Source of the DNA: Fibrella forsythiae
Lineage (GTDB): Bacteria > Bacteroidota > Bacteroidia > Cytophagales > Spirosomataceae
DNA length: 64,000 bases
Assembly (NCBI RefSeq): GCF_017353175.1
Contig: NZ_JAFMYW010000006.1
Span: 372,001-436,000, forward strand
Direction: 5' to 3'
Below the pieces are notes generated by a model. The model had not been told where the DNA came from. It did not search any database and saw only the letters and a program-made list of their open reading frames with translations. Both the position numbers and the translations under genes were made by a program. This document shows positions 35,731 to 46,396 of this stretch, one piece after another. The first letter of the stretch is position 1. Each line of letters starts with the position of its first letter.

Positions 35731-36558
35731 CTACCGACCTTCCAGCACATCACGTTCGTGCTCGGTCAGGCTATGTACGCCCCGCTCATTGATCTTATCC
35801 AGAATGCGATCGATCTCCTGTTGGCGCTGAAACCTGGCCGCGTTGTAGCGTTCGTCTTTGGTTTCATGTTGCGTGGATGTCAACGAAAAACCGTTAATAT
35901 ACAGCCAGTCCGGGCGATGCACGATGAACAGCAGAAAGGCGATGGCTGGCAGTGTCAGCAATAACGCGATCGGCCAGTTTATGAGTAATACAGCGGGTTC
36001 AATTGCACACATACTCAATACACCCACCACAGCTCCACCCAGGTGTGCTTCGTGCCCGATATTATCGTTCCGCGATTTGATTCCGTAGATGGAAAAAAGC
36101 GTATAGAACAGGCCGTATATCCAGGCTGGAATGCGAAACGGCATAAACAGCGGGTTAATTGAAATGCCGGGAAACAAGACGATCACGGCAAAGATGATCC
36201 CGGCAATGGCTCCCGATGCGCCCACTGCCCGGTAGCCAGTATTATTCCGGTTGATGAACAACGCCAGCAGATTGCCGCCAACCAGACTGGCAAAGTAGAT
36301 GATAAGCACATGCAAAGGGCCTGCTACTTGTTCCAGCGTGCCGGCAAACGCCATCAGGGAATACATGTTGAACAGCAGATGTTTCCAGTCGGCATGCACA
36401 AAACCAGACGAAATCAGGCGACCATATTCCTTATGGATCAGGATACCCTCGACAGAAAAAGCATATCGCGACAGCAGTGATGCCCGGCGGAATGCACTAA
36501 ACGTGATTAAACTGGTCACTACAACAAGCAGAAGGCCAATACTGCCGTAAGAAGCCAT
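35731..36558 (-). CDS. Rhomboid-family intramembrane serine protease
   Basis: 275 aa, six or seven membrane helices. The active-site serine is in GASGAIAG (about residues 133-140), and the histidine is in HEAHLGGAVVG about 55 residues later; the HADWKHLLFNMYSL loop with its asparagine is also typical. The C-terminal 50 residues are soluble and charged (ERYNAARFQRQQEIDRIL), a small domain appended to rhomboids in Bacteroidota. Substrates unknown. The gene is not in an obvious operon. Confidence 0.92.
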   Translation of the reverse strand: MASYGSIGLLLVVVTSLITFSAFRRASLLSRYAFSVEGILIHKEYGRLISSGFVHADWKHLLFNMYSLMAFAGTLEQVAGPLHVLIIYFASLVGGNLLALFINRNNTGYRAVGASGAIAGIIFAVIVLFPGISINPLFMPFRIPAWIYGLFYTLFSIYGIKSRNDNIGHEAHLGGAVVGVLSMCAIEPAVLLINWPIALLLTLPAIAFLLFIVHRPDWLYINGFSLTSTQHETKDERYNAARFQRQQEIDRILDKINERGVHSLTEHERDVLEGR

Positions 36559-38341
<1,783 letters not shown>

Positions 38342-38343
<2 letters not shown>

Positions 38344-38431
38344 TTTCAAGTTTCAGGCTTCAAGTTTCAAGTGCTCTGCTGAGTAACCAGACATTGATCA
38401 GCAGAGCACTTGAAACCTGAAACTTGAAACT
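38342..38431. repeat. Long 3' hairpin between metY and metX with a 7-nt arm insertion
   Basis: Left arm 38342-38382 (41 nt) pairs with right arm 38398-38431 (34 nt). The pairing is perfect except for a 7-nt bulge in the left arm that duplicates adjacent sequence. The loop is 15 nt. The left arm includes the metY stop codon, and the right arm ends 17 bp before the metX start. The inner part carries TGCTCTGCT. Confidence 0.85.
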
Positions 38432-38448
38432 TTCTTACCTACGTCCCC

Positions 38449-39456
38449 TTGCACTACTTCGACTACAGATTTTCGTATTCCCTTGAATTAGGGGAAGAAT
38501 TGCCTGGTTTTAGACTGGCTTATACGACGCGCGGAACCCTCAACGATGACGGCAGCAACGTTATCTGGATTTGCCATGCCCTCACGGGCAATGCAGATCC
38601 CGGTGAATGGTGGAGCGGTTTGGTTGGGGCCGGAAAGTATTATGATCCGGCTCAGTATTTCATCATTTGCGCCAACGTGCTGGGCGGCTGCTACGGCTCA
38701 ACCGGTCCGCTGACGATCAATCCGGTAACGGGCGAACCCTACTGCCACGATTTCCCAACCGTCACCATCCGCGATATGGTTGGCGCCCTGGATTTACTGC
38801 GTCAGGAGTTGGGTATCGAGCAGATTCATACCTGCGTCGGTGGGTCGGTGGGTGGCCAGCAGGCCATTGAATGGGCCATAATGCAGCCCAGGCTGATCAA
38901 AAACCTTATTCTGATCGCCACCAACGCGGTGTTCTCACCCTGGGGAATCGCTTTCAACGAATCGCAACGGATGGCGCTGGAAGCCGACCCTACCTGGGCC
39001 GACAACGTACCTGAGGCAGGTCAGCGCGGCCTCAAAGCAGCCCGGTCAATTGCGCTTCTCTCCTACCGGAATTACGAAACCTACGCCTTTACACAGGCGC
39101 TTGATAATAACGAACAAACCGATCAGTATAAGGCCGCCGGTTATCAGCAATACCAGGGCGAGAAGCTGGTCAGCCGATTTAATGCATTCACGTACTGGCT
39201 GTTAACGAAAGCAATGGATTCGCACAACGTTGGCCGCAATCGGGGTAGTATTCCCAACGCACTGGGGTTGATCGAAGCAAAAACGCTGGTCGTCGGCATT
39301 CATTCCGATGTATTGTTCCCTCCCTCGGAACAGCAATTCATCGCTCGCCATATTCCCAACGCGGTCTATGAAGAAATAAACTCTCTTTACGGCCACGACG
39401 GCTTTCTGATCGAATTCAAACCCCTGGCCCAGATCATCCGGAAGTGGGTAAACTGA
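38449..39456 (+). CDS. metX: Homoserine O-acetyltransferase
   Basis: Activates homoserine with acetyl-CoA for methionine synthesis. 335-aa alpha/beta hydrolase-fold protein: LAYTTRGTLN, ICHALTGNA, the nucleophile in CVGGSVGGQQAIEW, the aspartate in GIHSDVLFP and the histidine in LYGHDGFL. The best start is a TTG at 38449; no in-frame ATG or GTG exists between the hairpin and this codon. The TGA is the first part of a 36-bp hairpin shared with clpP. Confidence 0.9.
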   Translation: MHYFDYRFSYSLELGEELPGFRLAYTTRGTLNDDGSNVIWICHALTGNADPGEWWSGLVGAGKYYDPAQYFIICANVLGGCYGSTGPLTINPVTGEPYCHDFPTVTIRDMVGALDLLRQELGIEQIHTCVGGSVGGQQAIEWAIMQPRLIKNLILIATNAVFSPWGIAFNESQRMALEADPTWADNVPEAGQRGLKAARSIALLSYRNYETYAFTQALDNNEQTDQYKAAGYQQYQGEKLVSRFNAFTYWLLTKAMDSHNVGRNRGSIPNALGLIEAKTLVVGIHSDVLFPPSEQQFIARHIPNAVYEEINSLYGHDGFLIEFKPLAQIIRKWVN

Positions 39457-39542
39457 TTTTGGATTGGGGATATCGGATTTGTTGCTTTCGCCTAGACTTA
39501 CTCTCGCGAAAGCAACAAATCCGATATCCCCAATCCAAAATC
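39455..39542. repeat. Bidirectional 3' hairpin, 36-bp perfect stem (metX/clpP)
   Basis: 39455-39490 pairs perfectly with 39507-39542; loop 16 nt. The left arm covers the last two bases of the metX stop, and the right arm ends 4 bp before the clpP stop on the other strand. No U-tract. Bases 39481-39493 repeat a word of the hairpin at 2632-2712. Confidence 0.85.
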
Positions 39543-39546
39543 GGTT

Positions 39547-40251
39547 TTACTTCTCGCCGATGGTGCGTTCGCGGCGGAGAACTTCGTCGATGAGGCCGTA
39601 CTCTTTGGCTTCTTCGGCACGGAGCCATTTGTCACGGTCTGAGTCACGCTCAATTTCTTCGAACGTCTTGCCTGAGTGCTGGGCCAGGATCTGGTACAGT
39701 TCTTCGCGCAATTTCACGATCTCACGAGCGGTGATTTCGATATCAACCGACTGACCCTGTGCCCCACCCGATGGCTGGTGAATCATTACCCGTGCGTGTG
39801 GCAATGCCGACCGCTTGCCGGCAGCACCACCAGCGAGCAGTACCGCTCCCATTGACGCAGCCAGACTCGTGCAAACAGTAGCAACGTCAGGACGCACGTA
39901 CTGCATCGTATCGTAGATACCCAAACCTGCATACACCGAGCCACCGGGGCTATTGATGTACATCAGAATGTCTTTCCGTGGATCAGCCGATTCCAGGAAC
40001 AAAAGTTGAGCAACAATAATGTTGGCGATATTGTCATCGACGGGTAAACCCATGAAAATGATCCGGTCGGCCATCAGACGTGAGAACACGTCTACCTCCC
40101 GGAAATTCATTGGTCGTTCTTCGATCACCGACCGTGTCATGTTCTCAACATGGTGGTTGTTAACAGTGTGTTTAACATATCCGTCGACCGTCAGACCATT
40201 AAGGCCCATGTGGTGGACGGCAAATTTGCGAAATTCGTCTCCGTAATGCAT
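39547..40251 (-). CDS. clpP: ATP-dependent Clp protease proteolytic subunit
   Basis: Serine peptidase of the ClpXP/ClpAP machine. 234 aa. The catalytic serine is in [13 protein letters not shown], the histidine in [14 protein letters not shown] and the aspartate in the [10 protein letters not shown] region; [13 protein letters not shown] and [13 protein letters not shown] are typical. ATG 40251 ([12 protein letters not shown]) matches the family N-terminus; a start 19 codons upstream is less likely. Trigger factor lies upstream on the same strand, but an opposing HTH gene separates them. Confidence 0.93.
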   Translation of the reverse strand: MHYGDEFRKFAVHHMGLNGLTVDGYVKHTVNNHHVENMTRSVIEERPMNFREVDVFSRLMADRIIFMGLPVDDNIANIIVAQLLFLESADPRKDILMYINSPGGSVYAGLGIYDTMQYVRPDVATVCTSLAASMGAVLLAGGAAGKRSALPHARVMIHQPSGGAQGQSVDIEITAREIVKLREELYQILAQHSGKTFEEIERDSDRDKWLRAEEAKEYGLIDEVLRRERTIGEK

Positions 40252-40486
40252 GTGTGTGATTAAAGGGAGTCTGATGGTTGAGGTTACGAGTTTGTATTGC
40301 TTTGCCAATTAACTATCTGGTCAATTAACAGCCTAACATCAAACTCAAAACATCGCCTATCAAACCCGTTTGTAAATTAACGAACGAGTCAGATGGTAAG
40401 TTTCAAAACTTATCCGACACAAAGTTGCGTTGTAGAGTGGAAAATCCCTGTCGTTTTTTCTTGAGATTTCCTCGCTATTCCTTGTT

Positions 40487-40900
40487 ATGAAGCATCTAGC
40501 TGCCTCGCAACCAACCCCGGACCGTATTCGGCTCGCCCGTCTGCAACAGGGCCTTTCACAAGAAAACATGGCCGACCTGCTGGGTCTGTCAACCACCGCC
40601 TACGGCGATATTGAGCGCGGCAAAACGGAGCTGACCCTGACCCGGTTAGCTCAGATTGCCGACGTACTGCGCACATCTGTGGTTGACCTTATCTCCGACG
40701 TACCTGCGGCCATTGAGCCAACCATCATTGCCCCTAACGAACTGGAGAAGCTACGCAACACTGTGGAGAGGCAACAGCTTGAACTCGACAAACTCAGGCT
40801 TGAGGTAGACTACCATAAACGCCGATACGACGAACGGATTGCGCTCGAACTAGCCTGGGCGATCGGTCAAAAACAGGAACGCCCCAAGATTGGATTTTAG
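40487..40900 (+). CDS. XRE-family HTH regulator with C-terminal coiled coil
   Basis: 137 aa. The Cro/C1-type helix-turn-helix (residues about 14-66) reads RIRLARLQQGLSQENMADLL followed by GLSTTAYGDIERGKTEL, with LTRLAQIADVL as the last helix. Residues 85-125 are heptad-like (LEKLRNTVERQQLELDKLRL), a probable dimerisation coil. It lies between tig and clpP on the opposite strand; targets unknown. It shares a bidirectional terminator with tig. Confidence 0.88.
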   Translation: MKHLAASQPTPDRIRLARLQQGLSQENMADLLGLSTTAYGDIERGKTELTLTRLAQIADVLRTSVVDLISDVPAAIEPTIIAPNELEKLRNTVERQQLELDKLRLEVDYHKRRYDERIALELAWAIGQKQERPKIGF

Positions 40901-40930
40901 GTAGCGGCCCTTCCAGCGCTCTACATCATA

Positions 40931-40962
40931 AAAAATGCCCACGAGCAATCGTGGGCATTTTT
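40931..40962. terminator. Bidirectional terminator between the HTH gene and tig
   Basis: Perfect 14-bp stem (40931-40944 with 40949-40962), GCAA loop, A/T-rich outer ends giving a U-tract on both strands. It lies between the convergent HTH gene and trigger factor. Confidence 0.9.
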
Positions 40963-40982
40963 CGTAAAAGCTATATCGAAGC

Positions 40983-42350
40983 CTAGGCTTGCTGACGCTG
41001 AGCCCGCTCACGGAACTCATCGAGCGATACCGTTTGATCAACGATCGTCAGTTGCGATTTGATGAAGTCGATCACCTTGTCGTCGAATACCCGGTTGAAT
41101 GTCTGGGTGTAATTCTGACCGTTGTTCTTTTCGTCCATCAGGTAGTTCTTGGCAATCTTGTCGATCGTCTCGTCCATCTCGCCACCGTCGCTGCCGGCAA
41201 AGCCGAACTGGTCGCGTACCATCTGGCGGGTAGCATCCATTACCTCTTCGAAGTTCACGTTGATGTCGTTCTTCTCAGCAACCCGATTTTTAATTAGTTG
41301 CAGTTTAGCCGACTTCGTGAAATCAGGGTACTGCTCTTCGATCTGCTCGGCGGTGAACTTGCCTTCATTCATTTCCAGCAACCACTTCTTCAGAAACTCA
41401 TCGGGCAGGCTGATCAGGATGTTGTCGAGCAACGTCTGTTCGATGTCATTGCGGAGAAGGTTGTCTGATTCACGACCGTAGTTCTGACCGATGATTTCCT
41501 TCACTTTTGTGCGGAACGTCTCTTCGTCTGATACAGCACCAACGCCCAATACCTTGTCGAAGAATTCCTGATTCAGATCAGCAGGCGCGTGGCGGGTTAC
41601 ATCTTCAATGGTGAATGAGAATTCGCCGGTCAGGTTACCAGCGTCTTCTTTTTTGGCACCAGTAGCCAGTGCACGCTCTTTCTCGTCCGGGAAAGCCGCT
41701 TCCATCGCAAATGTGAAGGTTTCGTCTTTCTTCTTGCCCAGGAACGTACCCAGCGCATCAGGAGCAACCTTAGCCAGTGGCAACGCAGTTTTCGTTACGA
41801 ATGCCTCGGCGCCTTCAGGTGCATTGAGTTGCTTCAACTCACCGAAAATTGTATCGCCTTCACCAGCCTCTTCAGCGTGCTGATGCGAGTGGAACTGCGT
41901 CCGGAGGTTTTCGATCGTTTCGTTTACCTCTTTGTCGCCTGCTTCAATCTCGTAGCGGTTAACAGACCCCAGTGAAGTCATATCAACGTCGAAATCAGAA
42001 GCAAGACCAAGTTCGTAGCTAAACTTGAATTCATCCTGCGAATCCCAGTCGATGGCGTCAGCCTCTTCGCGGTTCGGCATTGGGTCACCAACCACCTGCA
42101 ATTTGTTCTCGCGGATGTAGTTGGTTACGCTCTTGCTAAGAATGCCATTTACCTCTTCAACCAGGATGCCTTTGCCGTACATTTTTTGTAAAACAGCGGC
42201 AGGTACGTGACCAGGACGGAAGCCTTTCAGCGATGCCTGCTTGCCATACTGCTTTAGTTTCTTGTCAACTTCAGCTTTATAATCTTCTGGTTTGAGCGTA
42301 ATGATCAGCGATGCATTGGTGTCACTGGCTTTTTCGAGGGCTATATCCAC
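40983..42350 (-). CDS. tig: Trigger factor
   Basis: Ribosome-bound peptidyl-prolyl isomerase and chaperone. 455 aa. N-terminal ribosome-binding domain: the signature region reads GFRPGHVPAAVLQKMYG (family GFRxGxxP). The central FKBP-like domain is weakly conserved (GDTIFGELKQLNAPEGAE), and the C-terminal domain is helical. The start codon is GTG (42348-42350): no ATG lies close, and the sequence after it (DIALEKASDTNASLIITL) fits the family N-terminus. clpP lies downstream on the same strand, separated by the opposing HTH gene. Confidence 0.92.
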   Translation of the reverse strand: MDIALEKASDTNASLIITLKPEDYKAEVDKKLKQYGKQASLKGFRPGHVPAAVLQKMYGKGILVEEVNGILSKSVTNYIRENKLQVVGDPMPNREEADAIDWDSQDEFKFSYELGLASDFDVDMTSLGSVNRYEIEAGDKEVNETIENLRTQFHSHQHAEEAGEGDTIFGELKQLNAPEGAEAFVTKTALPLAKVAPDALGTFLGKKKDETFTFAMEAAFPDEKERALATGAKKEDAGNLTGEFSFTIEDVTRHAPADLNQEFFDKVLGVGAVSDEETFRTKVKEIIGQNYGRESDNLLRNDIEQTLLDNILISLPDEFLKKWLLEMNEGKFTAEQIEEQYPDFTKSAKLQLIKNRVAEKNDINVNFEEVMDATRQMVRDQFGFAGSDGGEMDETIDKIAKNYLMDEKNNGQNYTQTFNRVFDDKVIDFIKSQLTIVDQTVSLDEFRERAQRQQA

Positions 42351-42374
42351 TAGTTTGGTTCGGTTTAAAATGAT

Positions 42375-42451
42375 AAAGAGCGAAAGAGGCTAAAAGGCAA
42401 AGAGTGATCATAACTGGCTCGCTCTTTCACTCTTGTTCTCTTTCACTCTTT
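42375..42451. repeat. Purine-rich imperfect hairpin between tRNA-Leu and tig
   Basis: 42375-42388 pairs with 42438-42451 with one mismatch; the inner part pairs only partly. On the minus strand it begins 9 nt after the tRNA 3' end and ends 25 bp before the tig start, so it may end the tRNA transcript. Built from repeated AAAGAG/AAAGAGTG words. Confidence 0.55.
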
Positions 42452-42460
42452 TTTTACTTG

Positions 42461-42542
42461 TACGGGCGGAGGGACTCGAACCCCCATGCCTTGCGGCACC
42501 AGATCCTAAGTCTGGCACGTCTACCAATTTCGCCACGCCCGC
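42461..42542 (-). tRNA. tRNA-Leu (anticodon UAG)
   Basis: Read on the minus strand: acceptor GCGGGCG, D-arm with AAATTGGTAGAC, anticodon arm CAGA-CTTAGGA-TCTG with anticodon TAG, a long class II variable arm (GTGCCGCAAGGCAT) as expected for leucine, T-arm with GGTTCGAGTCCC, and 3' acceptor strand CGCCCGT with discriminator A. CCA is not encoded. The first acceptor pair is G-U. Reads CUA and probably other CUN codons. Confidence 0.95.
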
Positions 42543-42585
42543 AGGTAGACCAATCGACCTCGTTACGATTATCGATTTGGGACTG

Positions 42586-42593
42586 CAAAAGTA
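42586..42593 (-). promoter_or_regulatory. -7 element TACTTTTG upstream of tRNA-Leu
   Basis: On the minus strand, 42593-42586 matches TAnnTTTG, about 43 nt before the tRNA 5' end. It leaves a short 5' leader to be removed by RNase P. Confidence 0.6.
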
Positions 42594-42659
42594 CGAAGAA
42601 CTTTGACCGGGTCAAACATATCAGCAGATTTTTTACCACTATTTTCTTTTCTCCCCTAC

Positions 42660-43739
42660 TCATTTGATTGGTTTAAGCAATTGCATCAACATGACAACGC
42701 TGCTCGCTTCGTAGGATTGAATATCGCCGGTTGGGCAGGGTACGTTGTAGTTTCGGTACGTTAGGTCACGCTGTTTATCCCGGTTTGTCCAGCCCAGAGC
42801 CACGTTTTTTTTAATCCAGGGCAGGTACTGTGTTTGCCCGTATTCGTAGATAAGTGGCACCAGATATTGCGCCAGTATTGCTTTTAGAATGCCTTGTTCG
42901 TTAAAATCGCCTTCTGCAGGCAACACACCATCCTTACTCATTGTGGTCATTGTGTATGTGGCAGCAAGCTTGGCATCATTCAGGTACGTTATGTCGTTGG
43001 TCGCTTTGTAAAGCAGCGATGCCGCCCCGATGCATGTTCCCTGATTGTAGGTGTAATCTTCGTAGCCGGGCCGGTTGTTGCCTATTTTATGGTCGGCTAC
43101 CCGGCCGTTATCCTTATTAAACAGGTTATTCCGCGACCAGGCGTACACCTGCTTTGCTTTTGCCAGGTACGTTGTGTCGCCCGTGCTTTTATATAACCTC
43201 ATGGCCGCAATGACCGTCGGGTAATTGATGCAGGCATTTTTGCCGCTGTGTTTAAAATCCCAGAACATACCACCGTTGACTGGGTCGTAGGAGCCTTCCC
43301 AAACATGGTTGAATCCTTCGATCGATTTCTGCAGATACGTTGGGTTACCGGTCAGTTCGTGAGCGCGGGCAAACGCCATGATCCACCACATCATATCATC
43401 GTAGATGAACCATACTTTGTGATTTGTCCAGTCATACTGCGCGTACTGCTTGCCGTTTCCTTCGTAGAGATCGGTTATAAACTGCAATTGGGCCGGTTTT
43501 TTTGTGCGTCTGTACACGTCCATCGCCATGTCCCAATAGATGGCCTGCACCCAGATGGCGGCCACATGATCACGTTTGGTCGTGCTTTGATAAAGCTTCG
43601 CTTCCGGGCTGTAGAAGTACCTGTTGAACGCCTCGTAAGCCTTAGCGGCTTCCTTTTTCGTGAACCCATCCTGAGCGAATGAGACAACCGATGTGGTCAG
43701 AAAAAGGCCGATGAGCAGCGTTTTCAGGCAGGTAGTCAT
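42660..43739 (-). CDS. Secreted glycoside hydrolase family 76 protein
   Basis: 359 aa with a signal peptide (residues 1-22). The alpha/alpha-barrel shows IWVQAIYWDMAMDVY, the twin catalytic aspartates in FIYDDMMWWIMAFAR, GMFWDFKHSGKNACINYPTV, and NQGTCIGAA. GH76 enzymes are endo-alpha-1,6-mannanases or related. ATG 43739 gives the better signal peptide than an ATG 8 codons earlier. It lies alone upstream of the tRNA on the same strand; no transporter or SusCD genes are adjacent. Confidence 0.9.
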   Translation of the reverse strand: MTTCLKTLLIGLFLTTSVVSFAQDGFTKKEAAKAYEAFNRYFYSPEAKLYQSTTKRDHVAAIWVQAIYWDMAMDVYRRTKKPAQLQFITDLYEGNGKQYAQYDWTNHKVWFIYDDMMWWIMAFARAHELTGNPTYLQKSIEGFNHVWEGSYDPVNGGMFWDFKHSGKNACINYPTVIAAMRLYKSTGDTTYLAKAKQVYAWSRNNLFNKDNGRVADHKIGNNRPGYEDYTYNQGTCIGAASLLYKATNDITYLNDAKLAATYTMTTMSKDGVLPAEGDFNEQGILKAILAQYLVPLIYEYGQTQYLPWIKKNVALGWTNRDKQRDLTYRNYNVPCPTGDIQSYEASSVVMLMQLLKPIK

Positions 43740-44019
43740 TGAGAAGCAGGCAAATGGATTCATAAGTCGACGCGAACAATGTTCAGTATAGCGTAAACCG
43801 GTTTGCCTCCCTTATTTATCCTTCCATGACCATTATAATCCTGCGGTTCCCGGGTACGTTACTGTCCTGTATATCGAATAACTCGCCAGCGTACCCAGCG
43901 AAATTTCGCCTGTACGTTATCTTTTTATGATCTAAGCTGTCCGATATTTTGTTTTTAACGTGTACATTGAGGTTGAGTACAACCGACAAAACCACTCACG
44001 GCGTAACGACACCAACGAT

Positions 44020-46269
44020 ATGACTGTAGCCTCTGATCCTGTTATCGATCTAAACCTGGAACGGCAGGAAATTTTAAAACGATACCGCCGACTGCTTCGA
44101 TCAGCCAAGCCATATCTGAAAGAAAACGATGCCAAGCTGATTAAGAAGGCGTTTAATACCTCGGCCGAGGCGCATAAAGACATGCGCCGTCGCTCAGGTG
44201 AACCTTATATATACCACCCCATTGCCGTGGCCCAGATTGCCGTTGAGGAAATCGGGCTGGGAACAACCTCCATTGTGGCGGCGCTGCTACACGACGTTGT
44301 TGAAGATACGGACACCACCATTGCCGATATTGAACGCAGCTTTGGGCAGAAAGTAGCCCGGATTATCGACGGACTGACCAAGATCTCGGGTATTTTCGAG
44401 TATGGGACATCGCAGCAGGCCGAGAACTTTCGGAAAATGCTGCTGACGCTGTCGGACGATGTACGGGTCATTCTTATCAAACTGGCCGATCGCCTGCACA
44501 ACATGCGGACGCTGGACTCGATGCCCCGCGATAAGCAGTTGAAAATTGCATCGGAAACAATTTACATCTACGCTCCACTGGCGCACCGGCTTGGCCTGAA
44601 CGCTATCAAATCGGAACTTGAAGATCTGTATCTGAAGTATGTTGAGCCGGAGGCCTACAAAGACACGGCGAAGAAACTGCGCGAGACGAAAACCTCGCGG
44701 GATCGGTTCATCAACATGTTTATCAAGCCGATTGAAGATGATCTGATCGCTTCGGGCTATCCGTATGTGATCAAGGGGCGACCGAAATCGATTTATTCGA
44801 TCTGGAACAAGCTGAACAAATCGAAGAAGCCGTTCGAGGAAATCTATGACCTGTTTGCCGTCAGGATTATTCTGAACGTACCTATCGAGCAGGAAAAAGC
44901 GGCTTGCTGGCGGGCGTATTCCATCGTTACGGATCATTACAAACCCAACCCCGACCGGCTGAAAGACTGGATCAGTACGCCCCGCGCCAACGGCTACGAA
45001 TCACTGCACACGACCGTGATGAGTAAACTGGGGCAGTGGGTGGAGGTGCAGATACGAACTGAGCGGATGAATGAAATTGCCGAAAAGGGATACGCAGCTC
45101 ACTGGAAATATAAAGGCAACGATACCCGCACCGGTGCCGGCATCGACTCATGGATTGGTCAGGTACGTGAAATGCTGGAAACGTCGGAGAAAGGTGACCG
45201 AACCGGCGCCATTGAGTTTCTCGACGATTTCCGGAGTAACCTCTACAGTGAAGAAGTCTTCGTGTTCACACCAAAAGGTGAGCTGAAAGTGTTGCAACGC
45301 GGAGCCACCGCCCTCGATTTCGCGTTCGATATTCACACGCAGATTGGCGCACGCTGCATGGCGGCTAAGGTCAACAATGTGCTGGTGCCGCTGAGTCATG
45401 TGTTGCAAAACGGTGATCAGGTCGAGGTCATTACCTCGAACAAGCAAAAGCCTAAAGAAGACTGGCTTCGGTTTGTGGTAACCTCGAAGGCAAAGACCAA
45501 GATCAAAGACCTGATCAAGGAGGAGAACAAGCGGTACATCACTGATGGCAAGGAGATGATTACCAAGCGCCTGAAGATCATGCGTATGGAGATGACCAAC
45601 GAACTGGTTAATCAGATAAGGGCGTATTTCGGCTCAAAGACGACCAGCGATTTCTATTACCGGGTTGGCAAAGGGCATATTGAAGTAAAAGAACTGACCA
45701 AGTTCAAAGCTGATAAGGAAGCCAAGGAAAACCGCGCCAATAAAGTAAATACCGACGGTGCTCAGGACGGCAAAGCGGTAACGAAGGAACTCAAGAAAAT
45801 TCACGGCGAACGAACCGACAGCGACACCCTCCTTATCGGTGAGGATATGGACAAGATCGATTATACGCTGTCGAAATGCTGTAATCCGATTGCCGGCGAC
45901 GATGTGTTTGGGTTTGTGACGGTTATGGACGGCATTAAGATTCACCGGGTTAGTTGCCCCAACGCCGTTGAGTTGATGTCGAACCACGGCAACCGGATTA
46001 TCAAAGCGAAGTGGACATCGCAGAAGGAACTGGCGTTTTTGGCGGGTCTGCGTATTACCGGAACCGACCGAATGGGGCTTGTCAACGATGTAACTCGTGT
46101 GATTAGCAATGAGTTGAACATCAACATGCGTTCGGTGACCATTGATTCAAAAGATGGCATTTTTGAGGGCAATATCCGACTGTATGTGCATGATACCAGC
46201 CACCTCGACACGCTGATGCGTAAACTTGAACGCGTCGACGGGGTGTTTGATGTGGTCCGATTTGACTAA
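44020..46269 (+). CDS. Bifunctional (p)ppGpp synthetase/hydrolase (RSH)
   Basis: Synthesises and hydrolyses the stringent-response alarmone. About 749 aa from ATG 44020 (an in-frame GTG at 43960 is less likely). Order: HD hydrolase (about 50-200, HPIAVAQIA and LLHDVVEDTDTT, intact metal residues), synthetase (about 240-370, GRPKSIYSIWNKL and RANGYESLHTTV), TGS domain (about 405-465, VFVFTPKGELKVLQRGATALDFAF), a conserved-cysteine zinc-finger region (SKCCNPIAGDDV) and a C-terminal ACT domain. Both active sites look intact. It ends in a 36-bp hairpin starting 3 nt after the stop; fur follows. Confidence 0.93.
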   Translation: MTVASDPVIDLNLERQEILKRYRRLLRSAKPYLKENDAKLIKKAFNTSAEAHKDMRRRSGEPYIYHPIAVAQIAVEEIGLGTTSIVAALLHDVVEDTDTTIADIERSFGQKVARIIDGLTKISGIFEYGTSQQAENFRKMLLTLSDDVRVILIKLADRLHNMRTLDSMPRDKQLKIASETIYIYAPLAHRLGLNAIKSELEDLYLKYVEPEAYKDTAKKLRETKTSRDRFINMFIKPIEDDLIASGYPYVIKGRPKSIYSIWNKLNKSKKPFEEIYDLFAVRIILNVPIEQEKAACWRAYSIVTDHYKPNPDRLKDWISTPRANGYESLHTTVMSKLGQWVEVQIRTERMNEIAEKGYAAHWKYKGNDTRTGAGIDSWIGQVREMLETSEKGDRTGAIEFLDDFRSNLYSEEVFVFTPKGELKVLQRGATALDFAFDIHTQIGARCMAAKVNNVLVPLSHVLQNGDQVEVITSNKQKPKEDWLRFVVTSKAKTKIKDLIKEENKRYITDGKEMITKRLKIMRMEMTNELVNQIRAYFGSKTTSDFYYRVGKGHIEVKELTKFKADKEAKENRANKVNTDGAQDGKAVTKELKKIHGERTDSDTLLIGEDMDKIDYTLSKCCNPIAGDDVFGFVTVMDGIKIHRVSCPNAVELMSNHGNRIIKAKWTSQKELAFLAGLRITGTDRMGLVNDVTRVISNELNINMRSVTIDSKDGIFEGNIRLYVHDTSHLDTLMRKLERVDGVFDVVRFD

Positions 46270-46271
46270 GT

Positions 46272-46352
46272 GAAGAGTTAAGAATATAAGAGTTGCTCTG
46301 CTAAATCCAGACCTCTGATTTAGCAGAGCAACTCTTATATTCTTAACTCTTC
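46272..46352. repeat. Long 3' hairpin, 36-bp perfect stem, after the RSH gene
   Basis: 46272-46307 pairs perfectly with 46317-46352; loop 9 nt. It starts 3 nt after the RSH stop and ends 33 bp before the fur -7 box. The arms contain TGCTCTGCT and its complement. No U-tract. Confidence 0.85.
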
Positions 46353-46384
46353 GCCGCAACGGCGGACCGTTCTTAATTCTTAAT

Positions 46385-46392
46385 TACTTTTG
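46385..46392 (+). promoter_or_regulatory. -7 element TACTTTTG abutting the fur start
   Basis: An exact TAnnTTTG match 4 nt before the ATG at 46397, predicting a leaderless fur mRNA. Located just after the RSH hairpin. Confidence 0.6.
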
Positions 46393-46396
46393 CCCC

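Noticed and set aside
42461-42542. tRNA-Leu as an integration site
   Set aside because: No integrase and no repeat of the tRNA 3' end were found in the flanking genes.
43960-44019. GTG start for the RSH gene at 43960
   Set aside because: It adds a polar segment that I do not recall in other Bacteroidota RSH proteins; the ATG at 44020 fits the family N-terminus better.
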